DNA of 32,713 nucleotides from NCBI GenBank assembly GCA_002480015.1, contig DLQD01000088.1, positions 450 to 33,162 on the forward strand, in the 5' to 3' direction. Shown piece by piece: positions 1-7,983 of this stretch (the first letter of the stretch is position 1; each line of letters starts with the position of its first letter). The translations under genes and the position numbers were made by a program. The notes under the pieces are model-generated. The model made no database searches, was not told the DNA's origin, and saw only the letters and a program-made list of their open reading frames with translations. The DNA comes from Opitutia bacterium UBA7441 (GTDB lineage Bacteria; Verrucomicrobiota; Verrucomicrobiia; Opitutales; Coraliomargaritaceae).

Positions 1-340
1 CGGGGGAGCAGAGAAGGTAGAGGCTGTATTCACGTGAGAGGAAGGCCTCGTTGACCCAGTCGATTGTTGTGCCGAAATAGTGATTCGCGTAGATGATAGA
101 AGAGAGCAGGTTGGTGTCGTGCAGGACGAAGCGTTCCGCTTGGCTCAGGCTGTTATCCTCAGCGGCGAGCTGACCCTTCGCGATCGGCTCGAGGTCTTCA
201 GGGCTCAGTTGACGTCTGATGCGATCGACGTATTCACGAACAAACTCCGCGGTCCACGGCTCGCCGTAGTAGCCGGAGAGCGCTTGAGTGAGGGTGCTTT
301 TCCCTGTGCACTCAGCACCTGTCAGGACGACGCGTTGCAT
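1..340 (-). CDS. NadR-like nicotinamide riboside kinase (P-loop ATPase), C-terminus off window
   Basis: The minus-strand frame starts at the ATG at 340 and runs off the left edge, giving 113 residues. The N-terminus carries a P-loop, GAECTGKST, at about residues 8-16. FVREYV, IAKGQ and HDTNLL follow in the order seen in the ribosylnicotinamide kinase domain of NadR. That domain phosphorylates nicotinamide riboside to NMN. The start lies inside the last codons of pnuC (19-nt overlap), so the two are probably translationally coupled; uptake by PnuC and trapping by phosphorylation fit together. Whether a nucleotidyltransferase domain is also present cannot be seen here. Other small P-loop kinases are possible, but the pnuC linkage makes the riboside kinase reading the best one. 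Confidence 0.8.
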   Translation of the reverse strand, partial: MQRVVLTGAECTGKSTLTQALSGYYGEPWTAEFVREYVDRIRRQLSPEDLEPIAKGQLAAEDNSLSQAERFVLHDTNLLSSIIYANHYFGTTIDWVNEAFLSREYSLYLLCSP

Positions 341-948
341 GCTTCGGTTGCACGTTTAGTCTTTTTAATAATCGCGTTCCATTCCCGCCAACCCTTCACG
401 GCGAGGATCATGAATACGGCGAAGAGCAGGACGCTCGGCCAGACTCGGTCCTTGAAAAAAAAGCCCAGATAGATGCAGTCAGAAGCGATCCAGAACGCCC
501 AGCTTTCGATATGCTTGCGACTGAGCATCCACTGCGCCACGAGTGCAGAACTCGTGGCGAAAGCGTCAAAGTAGGGCAGTCTTGCTTCGCCGGTAGTCGA
601 GAGCAACCAGCCGATGCCGACTGTACCAGTCAGGATGAGTAGCCCGATAATCGGCCACAGGCCGGGTGCGACATGAGAGACGGCTAGGCGATCTTCGGCC
701 TCTTTCCCGGGGGATGCCCACTTGAGCCAGCCGTAAGAGGCGACGCCGACGAAGATTATATTCATTCCTCCAAAGGCATAGTAATTCCCACGAAAACTGA
801 TGTAAACGTAAGCGGCATAGCAGAGAATGAAGAGCGGCCAGGCGAGCAACCTCTCTTTAATACTCAGCCACACGCCGGCGATACCCGAGGCCATCGCAAT
901 CCAGTCGATCGGGCTGATGGCGCTCAGTTGTATCCAAAAAGTCTCCAT
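322..948 (-). CDS. pnuC: Nicotinamide riboside transporter PnuC
   Basis: This 208-residue integral membrane protein is rich in Trp and aromatic residues, with about seven hydrophobic segments. It has the PnuC pattern WLSIKERLLAWP near residue 27 and YGWLKW near residue 72. PnuC proteins carry nicotinamide riboside across the inner membrane by facilitated diffusion, driven by its phosphorylation inside the cell. Its ATG overlaps the stop of the Dabb gene (TAATG), and its 3' end overlaps the riboside kinase start, so the three genes form one transcription unit. The length is normal for the family. A relative with another vitamin substrate (PnuT or PnuX type) is possible, but the kinase neighbour favours nicotinamide riboside. 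Confidence 0.88.
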   Translation of the reverse strand: METFWIQLSAISPIDWIAMASGIAGVWLSIKERLLAWPLFILCYAAYVYISFRGNYYAFGGMNIIFVGVASYGWLKWASPGKEAEDRLAVSHVAPGLWPIIGLLILTGTVGIGWLLSTTGEARLPYFDAFATSSALVAQWMLSRKHIESWAFWIASDCIYLGFFFKDRVWPSVLLFAVFMILAVKGWREWNAIIKKTKRATEACNASS

Positions 949-1247
949 TAGTCGGCGTCGTAGACCTTCACCTTTTCCCAGGAGTCCTTAAACTTAGCGA
1001 GGAAGGCTTGGTGTATTTCGTCGGCTTGGTAGGCATCATGTGCGGCGACATCTTTTAGGGTCACAGTCAGGCAAAAGTCGTAGCCCGTGTCGAGCACGGG
1101 CCGCTCAGGGACTCGGGCGGGAGAGCCAATGTGGACGGCCTCCGCGTGCACGATCGATTTGAGGCCCTCGAGCCCCATGCGGAACTCAGTGACTTGGTCG
1201 CCGTCGAGGTCTTTGCGAAGCCAGAAGAATACATTGTGAACGAGCAT
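948..1247 (-). CDS. Dabb (stress-responsive A/B barrel) domain protein
   Basis: This 99-residue protein starts MLVHNVFFWLRKDL, the typical opening of the Dabb family: a short strand with His near residue 4, then a phenylalanine- and tryptophan-rich turn. It continues through a helix to VTLKDVAAHDAYQADEIHQAF, the usual second half of this ferredoxin-like dimeric fold. The biochemical role of bacterial single-domain Dabb proteins is mostly unknown, so no reaction is assigned. It sits 20 nt after the ThrH-like gene and overlaps pnuC by the TAATG junction, so it is co-transcribed with NAD-precursor uptake genes. A link to that pathway is only inference. Confidence 0.82.
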   Translation of the reverse strand: MLVHNVFFWLRKDLDGDQVTEFRMGLEGLKSIVHAEAVHIGSPARVPERPVLDTGYDFCLTVTLKDVAAHDAYQADEIHQAFLAKFKDSWEKVKVYDAD

Positions 1248-1267
1248 ATGGAGTCAGGTTTGGGAGT

Positions 1268-1867
1268 TTAAAGAATACCTTCGATGATGCAGCGCAGTTC
1301 GCTGTGGTCACGAGCCACAGGCAGTTCGGGGCGTTCTGCGGTCAGACGTTCGGGCGGGCAATAGAGCGCCCGTTGGTCGGCTACGTCGATCATGCTCAGG
1401 TCGTTGTAAGAATCGCCCGCGGCAAAAGTCTCGAAATGGAGCGCCTTAAAGGCTTCGACCGCCTTGCGTTTGTGGTCGGTCAAGCGGAGCGCGTAGTCGG
1501 CGATACGGCCAGCCTCGTCAATCACGAGATCGTGGCAGAAGAGAGTCGGGTGCCCCAACTTGGCCATCAAGGGCCCCGCGAACTGACGAAAAGTGTCAGA
1601 GAGGATGACCAGGCGCGTCTGTGAGCGCACCCAGTCGACGAATTCTTGCGCACCTGGCAGCGGGTCGAGTGTGCCGATGACGTCTTCGATGTCGGCCAGC
1701 TTGAAGCCTTCCTTGTCGAGGATATCCAGACGGTAGCGCATGAGCACATCATAGTCCGGCTCATCGCGAGTCGTGCGCTTGAGCGCTTCGATCCCCGTTT
1801 TTTCCGCGAAAGCGATCCAAATCTCGGGGATGAGCACCCCTTCCAAGTCCAGGCAAACGATATTCAT
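1268..1867 (-). CDS. thrH: ThrH-type HAD phosphatase (phosphoserine phosphatase / phosphoserine:homoserine phosphotransferase)
   Basis: This is a 199-residue HAD protein. Motif I is CLDLEGVL at residues 5-12, where ThrH has Leu-Glu in place of the usual DxDGT spacing. Motif II is LSDTF, and motif III with its acidic loop is GDSYNDLSM. ThrH releases phosphate from phosphoserine or transfers it to homoserine; length and motif spacing match it (about 205 residues). An upstream in-frame ATG at 1972 would add 35 residues with no family resemblance, so the ATG at 1867 directly before the first beta strand is preferred. It is the first gene of the minus-strand operon with the Dabb gene and pnuC and is divergent from secA. 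Confidence 0.85.
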   Translation of the reverse strand: MNIVCLDLEGVLIPEIWIAFAEKTGIEALKRTTRDEPDYDVLMRYRLDILDKEGFKLADIEDVIGTLDPLPGAQEFVDWVRSQTRLVILSDTFRQFAGPLMAKLGHPTLFCHDLVIDEAGRIADYALRLTDHKRKAVEAFKALHFETFAAGDSYNDLSMIDVADQRALYCPPERLTAERPELPVARDHSELRCIIEGIL

Positions 1868-2037
1868 GCCACTTAAACCGCGAGATTCCGCCTTTGAGTC
1901 AATCCTGTAGTGCCGCATAACACACTTGCCAGCCCCCGGGAGTTTCGCCATTTTTGGACCTTTTTCGCGCACCGAGTGTATCTATTGATATTCGGGCTGC
2001 ACGCTTAATTTGTTTTATTACAGTTTCAACAGGTCTC

Positions 2038-5000
2038 ATGATCTCATCCATTCTTAAGAAATTCTCGGGTCGTCACTACGGCAAATACCTCAAAAAGTGT
2101 CAGCCCATCATCGAGCGTATCAACGCTTACGAGCTCGAGTACCAGTCGCTCAGCGATGAGCAGCTACGGGCGAAGACAGTCGAGTTCATGAAGCGCAACC
2201 AGGAGGACGGGGAAAGTCTCGACGACCTGTTGCCCGAGGCCTTCGCCGTCGTGAAGAACGCCGCCCGCCGCATGTGCGGAAATAGTTACGATGTCTGCGA
2301 CCATCAGCTTCCCTGGGAAATGGTGCACTACGATGTGCAGTTCATTGGCGGCATCACGCTGCATGAAAAACGTATCGCGGAAATGGCGACCGGTGAGGGT
2401 AAGACCCTCGTCTCTACCTGCCCGCTCTATCTCAATGCGCTGACTGGCCGCAACTGTCAGCTCGTGACTGTTAACGACTACCTTGCACGGCGCGACTCCG
2501 AATGGATGGGGCACCTCTTTCGTTTTCTCGGGCTGACTGTGGGTTGCATCCAGAACAGCATGGATCCCCAGACCCGCCGCGAGATGTATAACTGCAACAT
2601 CACCTACGGCACCGCCTCTGAGTTCGGCTTCGACTACTTGCGCGACAACGGCATGACCAGCCGCAAGGAAGATCAAGTCCAGCGCGACCACTACTTCTGT
2701 ATTATTGACGAAGTGGACTCCATTCTGGTCGACGAAGCCCGCACGCCGCTCATCATTTCGGGCCCGATGCAGGATGACAAGCCCTTGCCTTTTAATGAGG
2801 TCAAGCCGGTCATCCAAAAACTGTTTTCCCAGCAGCAGTCTTTCTGTAACCAACTGGTTGCCAATGCCAAGAAGGTGCTTGATGACGAAAGTTCGAGCAA
2901 AGATCTGATCGATGAAGCCGTAGCCAACCTCTACCAGGTCAAACTCGGGATGCCTAAGAATAAGCAGTTCCACCGCCTCAATGAGGTGCCCTCGATTCGC
3001 CGCGCCGTCGACAAGTTCGACCTTGAGATGAACAGCGACTTCAATAAAGAGCGCCGCTACGCGCTCAAAGAAGAACTCTACTACGTGATCGACGAAAAGC
3101 AGCAACAGGCCGACCTCACCGAGAGGGGGCGCACTCTGATGAGCCCGGACGATCCCGATGCTTTCATGCTGCCCGACCTCCCTACCCAGTTTATCGAGAT
3201 CGACAAGCAGGACGACCTTTCCCCCGAGGCCAAACAAAAGGCCAAGCACGAGGCCGAGACTTTTTTTCAGCAGACCAGCGAGCGCATCCACTGCATCAGT
3301 CAGCTGCTCCGTGCCTACAGCCTCTACGAGCGCGACAAGGAATACGTCGTGCAAAACGGCAAGGTCAACATTGTCGACCAAAACACCGGACGCGTCATGC
3401 CCGGCCGCCGCTGGTCGGATGGTCTCCACCAAGCGGTCGAAGCCAAGGAAAACTGCACCATCGAGAAGGAGACCAAGACCTACGCCACGGTCACTATCCA
3501 GAACTACTTCCGCATGTATGATAAGCTCTCTGGTATGACCGGCACGGCGGAAACCGAAGCGTCCGAGTTTCACGAAATCTACGGCCTCTCCGTCATGGTC
3601 ATCCCGACCAACAAGCCGAACATCCGCGTCGATCTCAACGACGTCGTCTTCAAGACGCGCCGCGAAAAGTTCAATGCAGTGATTAAGCAGATCGAAGAAG
3701 CGAACAAGACCGGCCAGCCCGTGCTCGTCGGCACCGCATCGGTCGAAGCCTCCGAGCTGCTCTCCCGCATGCTCAAGCGCTCGAATATTGTGCACAGTGT
3801 GCTCAATGCCAAGTTCCACGCGCAGGAAGCCGAGATCGTCGCCCGTGCTGGACAAAAGGGCGCCGTCACTATCGCCACCAATATGGCAGGTCGTGGAACC
3901 GACATTAAGCTTGGCCAGGGTGTTGCCGAACTCGGTGGCCTCTTCGTGATTGGTACGGAGCGCCACGAGTCCCGCCGTATCGACCGCCAGCTCCGCGGCC
4001 GTTGCGCCCGTCAAGGAGACCCTGGGATGTCCAAGTTCTTCGTCTCCCTCGAAGACGATCTCATGCGCCTCTTTGCCAACGCCGGCCCCATTTCCCGCAT
4101 CCTCGAAAAGTCCATGACAGAGGGCGAAGAGCTCGAGCACCCCGCGCTCAACTGGTCGATCGAAAACGCACAGAAGAAGGTTGAGCAGCAAAATTTCTCC
4201 ATCCGCAAGCGCCTCCTCCAGTTCGACGACGTTCTCAACACCCAGCGCGAAGTGATCTACGGCTTGCGCAACGATGCCATCCATACCGAGCAACCGCGCG
4301 AGATTGTCTTTGAAATGATCGAGGAAGAGCTTGAAGAGCGTATCAATACGCTCCACGCCGAGAAATCCGGCGACAGCGATGCCATGGATCGCTTTCTCGG
4401 CTGGCTCAACGCCTACTTCCCGATCGCGCTCAAGGCGGAGGAGATCGAAGCCCTCGAAGCCCAAGCGCAGCAAGATCGGATCCTTGGAAAGATCAACGAT
4501 GCCTATGACCAACGTGAAGAGTTTGAAGATAAAGAAGCCCTCATCGGCCTCGAACGTTATCTCGTCATTCGCTCCCTGGATCGCCGATGGCAAGACCACT
4601 TAACCGAGATGGAGGAGCTTCGCCGGAGCGTCAACCTGCGCAGCTACGGCCAGAAGGACCCGCTCAACGAATACAAGAGTGAGGCCTATGTTTATTTCCA
4701 GGAGCTCATGACGAATGTCCGCACCGAGATCTGCAATTCTGTCTTTCGCAGCGCCACCAGCGCGGAGGCCTTCAACAACATGCTCGCCCGCATGTCGAAG
4801 GTCGCCCAAGTCGCCGGCCCAGGAACCGAAGCCGGGCAGAGTGTGAGCGCGCTCGGTGCTGCTGCCGCAGCCGCGCGCCCGGCAGCGGCGCAAAAAGAGG
4901 TTGAGCTGCCCAAGGTCGAACCCATCCGTCGCGAGCTTCCCAAGATCGGGCGCAACGATACGGTGATCATTCGCAAAGGTCCCGAGCAAAAAACACTTAA

Positions 5001-5058
5001 GTTCAAAAAAGCCGAAGCCATGATCCAAAACGAAGGCTGGGAGCTCGTGCAAAAATAA
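2038..5058 (+). CDS. secA: Preprotein translocase ATPase SecA
   Basis: This 1006-residue motor ATPase drives secretory proteins through SecYEG. Walker A is ATGEGKT at residues 117-123 and the DEAD-type box is DEVD at 224-227, followed by ARTPLIISGP. The preprotein cross-linking region comes next, expanded by a long insert of about 150 residues after the ISGP motif. The second motor domain has GTASVE and TNMAGRGTDIKL, and helical wing and scaffold regions follow. The start at 2038 is chosen because the upstream in-frame extension to 1954 is unrelated to SecA, while MISSILKKFSG matches the usual amphipathic N-terminus. The tail is odd: GRND (971-974) is kept, but the CxCxSG zinc-binding sequence that normally follows is replaced by a basic stretch ending EGWELVQK. 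Confidence 0.97.
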   Translation: MISSILKKFSGRHYGKYLKKCQPIIERINAYELEYQSLSDEQLRAKTVEFMKRNQEDGESLDDLLPEAFAVVKNAARRMCGNSYDVCDHQLPWEMVHYDVQFIGGITLHEKRIAEMATGEGKTLVSTCPLYLNALTGRNCQLVTVNDYLARRDSEWMGHLFRFLGLTVGCIQNSMDPQTRREMYNCNITYGTASEFGFDYLRDNGMTSRKEDQVQRDHYFCIIDEVDSILVDEARTPLIISGPMQDDKPLPFNEVKPVIQKLFSQQQSFCNQLVANAKKVLDDESSSKDLIDEAVANLYQVKLGMPKNKQFHRLNEVPSIRRAVDKFDLEMNSDFNKERRYALKEELYYVIDEKQQQADLTERGRTLMSPDDPDAFMLPDLPTQFIEIDKQDDLSPEAKQKAKHEAETFFQQTSERIHCISQLLRAYSLYERDKEYVVQNGKVNIVDQNTGRVMPGRRWSDGLHQAVEAKENCTIEKETKTYATVTIQNYFRMYDKLSGMTGTAETEASEFHEIYGLSVMVIPTNKPNIRVDLNDVVFKTRREKFNAVIKQIEEANKTGQPVLVGTASVEASELLSRMLKRSNIVHSVLNAKFHAQEAEIVARAGQKGAVTIATNMAGRGTDIKLGQGVAELGGLFVIGTERHESRRIDRQLRGRCARQGDPGMSKFFVSLEDDLMRLFANAGPISRILEKSMTEGEELEHPALNWSIENAQKKVEQQNFSIRKRLLQFDDVLNTQREVIYGLRNDAIHTEQPREIVFEMIEEELEERINTLHAEKSGDSDAMDRFLGWLNAYFPIALKAEEIEALEAQAQQDRILGKINDAYDQREEFEDKEALIGLERYLVIRSLDRRWQDHLTEMEELRRSVNLRSYGQKDPLNEYKSEAYVYFQELMTNVRTEICNSVFRSATSAEAFNNMLARMSKVAQVAGPGTEAGQSVSALGAAAAAARPAAAQKEVELPKVEPIRRELPKIGRNDTVIIRKGPEQKTLKFKKAEAMIQNEGWELVQK

Positions 5059-5091
5059 TCGCCAGGAAAACCGCTAGCCAGACCTCGGGCA

Positions 5092-5400
5092 TCACTTATC
5101 CCGATAGCTCCCCGGGCGCTTTCGCTTCGCGCGTTGCTTCTCGAAGATGGGCAAAAATTTCTTTTCAATAAAATCGAAGGCGTTTTCGAGCCCTTCGCTT
5201 GCATAGACTACGCCGATCTCGGCTTCCATTGCAGTGGGCTCGCCGAGTGAAGCGAGAAACTGGTTCGAGGTCATTTGTATAAACACCTCAGCACGATCCT
5301 TGGCGGCGATGTCCGATTGCCTCAGGATCCACTCGCGGGCGTAGAGCGCGAGTACGGCATCTCCGATCCAAGCCTTGGTCCGTTTGTCTTCTTTGAGCAT
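5092..5400 (-). CDS. Small RNase III-domain protein, Mini-III-like
   Basis: This is a 102-residue protein. KAWIGDAVLALYARE near residue 9 matches the first RNase III signature in its Mini-III form (AYIGDAVYELY), including the metal-binding Asp. Near residue 58, TAMEAEIG matches the second Mini-III signature (TAFEALIG), including the Glu. There is no double-stranded RNA-binding domain, and the C-terminus is a short basic tail, KQRAKRKRPGSYR. Mini-III enzymes of Firmicutes mature 23S rRNA and are about 130-145 residues, so this protein is shorter, mostly in the middle. Processing of structured RNA is likely but the substrate is unknown. It is convergent with secA and lies downstream of clpP. 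Confidence 0.7.
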   Translation of the reverse strand: MLKEDKRTKAWIGDAVLALYAREWILRQSDIAAKDRAEVFIQMTSNQFLASLGEPTAMEAEIGVVYASEGLENAFDFIEKKFLPIFEKQRAKRKRPGSYRDK

Positions 5401-5472
5401 GCGGAGTTTCTAATCCGCGACTCGAATAGTTCGAGATGATTTTCGCCCCATCAGTCGCTGACATCCATCGAA

Positions 5473-5494
5473 TCGGAGGATAGAATCCATCCGA
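5473..5494 (-). terminator. Hairpin after clpP (weak)
   Basis: TCGGA-GGAT pairs with ATCC-a-TCCGA around a 3-nt loop: nine base pairs with one bulged A. It lies 16 nt beyond the clpP stop. There is no T-run after it on the minus strand, so it could be a processing site or a weak terminator rather than a classical intrinsic terminator. Confidence 0.3.
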
Positions 5495-5509
5495 CTAGGC
5501 CGAAGCTGT

Positions 5510-6088
5510 TTAGATCTTTTCGATGATCGCGTCGGCGAGGCCATATTCGATGGCTTCCTTCGCGGTCATGTAGAAGTCGCGGTCGGTGTCTTTTTCGATC
5601 TTTTCCAGAGGCTGGCCGGAGGACTCGGCGAGGATCGCGTTGAGCTCGTCGCGGAGCCGTTCCATCTCTTGTGCTTGGATATGGATGTCCACGGCGACGG
5701 CGATCATCTGGCCGGAAATGAGCGGCTGGTGGATGAGCACGCGGGAGTGCGGATAGAGAAAACGGTTGCCCTTGTCGGCACCGCAGAGCAGAATCGAGCC
5801 CATGCTCGCGGCCATGCCGGTGACGACGACCTTGATCGGTGAGCTGATGAGCTTCATCGTGTCATAGACGGCCATGCCGGCGGTGATCGACCCACCGGGG
5901 GTGTTGATGTAGAAGGTGATCTCTTTACCGGGATCTTCCATCTCGAGATAGAGCAGCTTTTCCGTTACGTCGCGGGCGGACTTGTCGGAAACTTCGCCCC
6001 AAAGAAATACCTTACGCTCCTTGAGGAAGCTCTCTTGGATTTTGATCGATTTGTCTTCTTTGTCTTTTGATTTATCTTCGCAGGCCAT
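5510..6088 (-). CDS. clpP: ATP-dependent Clp protease proteolytic subunit ClpP
   Basis: This 192-residue serine peptidase works as the barrel-shaped proteolytic core with ClpX or ClpA-type unfoldases. The catalytic triad is visible: Ser95 in GMAASMGS, His120 in RVLIHQP and Asp167 in EKDTDRD. YINTPGGS (residues 60-67) is the substrate-binding and oxyanion region. The ATG at 6088 is chosen because the in-frame extension up to 6247 runs into rpiB and has no ClpP resemblance. The N-terminus before IQESFLKERKVFL is short and highly charged (Lys/Asp/Glu) rather than the usual hydrophobic axial loop residues, so processing or a variant axial gate is possible. No clpX lies beside it here. Confidence 0.95.
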   Translation of the reverse strand: MACEDKSKDKEDKSIKIQESFLKERKVFLWGEVSDKSARDVTEKLLYLEMEDPGKEITFYINTPGGSITAGMAVYDTMKLISSPIKVVVTGMAASMGSILLCGADKGNRFLYPHSRVLIHQPLISGQMIAVAVDIHIQAQEMERLRDELNAILAESSGQPLEKIEKDTDRDFYMTAKEAIEYGLADAIIEKI

Positions 6089-6200
6089 GAGAAATATATG
6101 GGTTAAAGTGTAAATTGATAGCAGAGCACAGCTAGCCATTCTTTCAAGCTGCGAATCAAATGAATTTCCTGTAGCAGAGGCAGCGCAGCCGGAGCAGCGT

Positions 6201-6644
6201 TTAGGCTTCGATTTTGGCGACGCGGCGCTCGTGTCGGCCGCCTTCAAACTCGGCGTCGAGCCAGATGCCGACGATTTTGAGGGCGAGGGCTTCGGGCACG
6301 GGACGCGCGCCGATGGAGATGCAGTTCGCGTTATTGTGTTCTTTCGTCATCTGCGCGGACCACTCGTCCCAGCAGAGACCGCAGCGAACACCTTTGACCT
6401 TGTTGGCCACGATCGCCTCGCCATTGCCGGAGCCCCCGAGCACGATGCCGCAGTCGGCCTGCCCGGATGCGACGGCCTCGGCGGCGGGGCGGATGAAATC
6501 CGGGTAGTCGCAGGATTCGGCGGAATCGCAGCCAAAGTCGATGACTGTGTGGCCGCGTTCTTTGAGAAAGGCTAGGATGGGGGCTTTGAGCGGAAATCCG
6601 GCGTGATCGGTGCCAATAGAGACGGTGAGCGTTTTGTCTGTCAT
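6201..6644 (-). CDS. rpiB: Ribose-5-phosphate isomerase B (RpiB/LacAB family)
   Basis: This 147-residue sugar-phosphate isomerase begins SIGTDHAGFPLK, the RpiB opening that binds the phosphate. The proton-transfer loop follows as GIVLGGSGNGEAIVANKVKG, with CGLCWDEWSA after it. NNANCISIGAR corresponds to the conserved HNNAN region. It interconverts ribose-5-phosphate and ribulose-5-phosphate in the pentose phosphate pathway. Family members often have GTGxG with Cys in the catalytic loop; here it reads GGSGNG, so the base residue assignment should be checked by alignment. It lies between the MFS gene and clpP on the same strand, 112 nt before clpP. Confidence 0.9.
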   Translation of the reverse strand: MTDKTLTVSIGTDHAGFPLKAPILAFLKERGHTVIDFGCDSAESCDYPDFIRPAAEAVASGQADCGIVLGGSGNGEAIVANKVKGVRCGLCWDEWSAQMTKEHNNANCISIGARPVPEALALKIVGIWLDAEFEGGRHERRVAKIEA

Positions 6645-6698
6645 GAAGATGTTAGATAAAGCGGGTCATCCCTGCTAGGGCAATACGCAATCTGTGAA

Positions 6699-7919
6699 TT
6701 ACCCACGCAAGCGCTCGTGTCCTCGCATCAACTCAAAGAGGACAATGGACACGCAGATGAGGAAGATACCGGCGATACCAACGCAGGAGGGCGTCGAGTG
6801 GCTGAGAATATAGTAGCCGATAAAGGGAGCAAGCGTGCCGCGCAGCCCGGTTAAGGCCATGTGGATGCTCATGTAGGAGGAGGCCTTCTCTTCGGGCGCG
6901 ATCTTCGTGACCCAGAGGCTCCAGAAGATTTTACCCCCACCGAGGGCCAAGCCCTGGAAGGTCATCGCGAGGGCGAGAATATAGACATGGGTCGTGAAAA
7001 AGAAGAGGCCAATACTCGCCAGGAAAAAAACGTTCAGTAAGTTGCGCGTAGTGACGAAGTGGAGACGATCGAAGCAGTGCCCCCATATTTTGGTGCTGAG
7101 GACGCGCGCGGTGGCGGGAATGACCAGCATGAGTACAGCGATGGTCGTGTTACTGGCGTTGACGCCGTATGCGGGGTTGGCCAGGTAGTCAACGCGGATG
7201 GGCAGGGCGATGAGGTTGCCGAGCCCGAGCAGCATCCAGCTGCCGAGTAAGAAGCCGAAGAAGCGGTCTTTCCAAATGAGGCTACAATTCTGCCAAGGGT
7301 TGCCGACGTGTTCACGGGACAGGGGGCTACTTGGAATCTTCATGCAAGCTACGGCACAGACGCCCGCCGCCACCAACATAATGACGAAGATCCAGTGGTA
7401 GACTTCGATCTTCTGGTCCAGCAGGCGTCCACCCGCCACGGCGAAGCCGATCGAGCTGAGAGCGGCCAGAATGAAGGGCCAAGTCATTCGTGCACCCCGC
7501 TCGGCGTGGGTGTAGTTCTCGGTATAGATTTGCAGCATGAGGGGGCCCTGCTGCACGGCAGCCATTTGACTGGCCACAGCAAAAAGTGTGAAGAAGAGAA
7601 GCGATTGCGCCAGACTGGCACCGACTAGCAGGAGCGCGGCGATGGTAAAAATGAAGGCGCAGCTACGACTTGGGCTCGCGCGGAGACTGGCCGCGATATA
7701 GAGCGTGACCGGCGTGATGAGAAAGCCGATGGGGCCAGCTCCTGCAATAAAGGCCTTGTCCGTCTCACTCGCATCGAAATAGCGGATGGCGATAACCAGT
7801 GCAAAGGTCGTCCAGCCTGCTTCTAGGATCCCGGTAAAGGGAGCCCGCAGCAGGTCATTGCGATAGGTCGCCCGAGCGAACTTCGAGCGTTGAACGTCCA
7901 ACGTCGAATTTGGAGTCAT
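6699..7919 (-). CDS. MFS-family transporter
   Basis: This 406-residue membrane protein has about twelve hydrophobic helices in two halves with a polar linker near the middle (around residues 195-215), the major facilitator layout. No substrate-diagnostic motif is recognised. The central linker CMKIPSSPLSREHVGNPWQN and the segment FQGLALGGGKIFWSLWVTKIAP are the most distinctive parts. The first 14 residues are encoded by DNA that belongs to a degenerate 7-nt repeat tract spanning the start codon, so that N-terminal tail is probably not functionally conserved. It lies between nadA and rpiB on the same strand; a shared role is not evident. Confidence 0.82.
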   Translation of the reverse strand: MTPNSTLDVQRSKFARATYRNDLLRAPFTGILEAGWTTFALVIAIRYFDASETDKAFIAGAGPIGFLITPVTLYIAASLRASPSRSCAFIFTIAALLLVGASLAQSLLFFTLFAVASQMAAVQQGPLMLQIYTENYTHAERGARMTWPFILAALSSIGFAVAGGRLLDQKIEVYHWIFVIMLVAAGVCAVACMKIPSSPLSREHVGNPWQNCSLIWKDRFFGFLLGSWMLLGLGNLIALPIRVDYLANPAYGVNASNTTIAVLMLVIPATARVLSTKIWGHCFDRLHFVTTRNLLNVFFLASIGLFFFTTHVYILALAMTFQGLALGGGKIFWSLWVTKIAPEEKASSYMSIHMALTGLRGTLAPFIGYYILSHSTPSCVGIAGIFLICVSIVLFELMRGHERLRG

Positions 7920-7980
7920 ACTTTAGTGTCTAGTTAGAAACGCTATTCAACATTGAAGTTCAGCGTTCGATGTTCGACGT
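7883..7980. repeat. Degenerate heptamer repeat tract around the MFS start codon
   Basis: Seven-nt units of related sequence lie on both sides of the MFS start codon. TGAACGT (7891-7897) and CCAACGT (7898-7904) are inside the gene. TCAGCGT, TCGATGT and TCGACGT are consecutive at 7960-7980 in the gap to nadA. The unit consensus is roughly TCRACGT. No protein in this window other than the first residues of the transporter is affected. Confidence 0.55.
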
Positions 7981-7983
7981 ACC

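Noticed and set aside
2164..4599. An 811-codon open frame on the minus strand opposite secA
   Set aside because: It lies wholly inside the unmistakable secA gene and is Leu/Val/Asp/Gly-rich low-complexity sequence as expected for the complement of GC-rich codons; no domain is recognisable.
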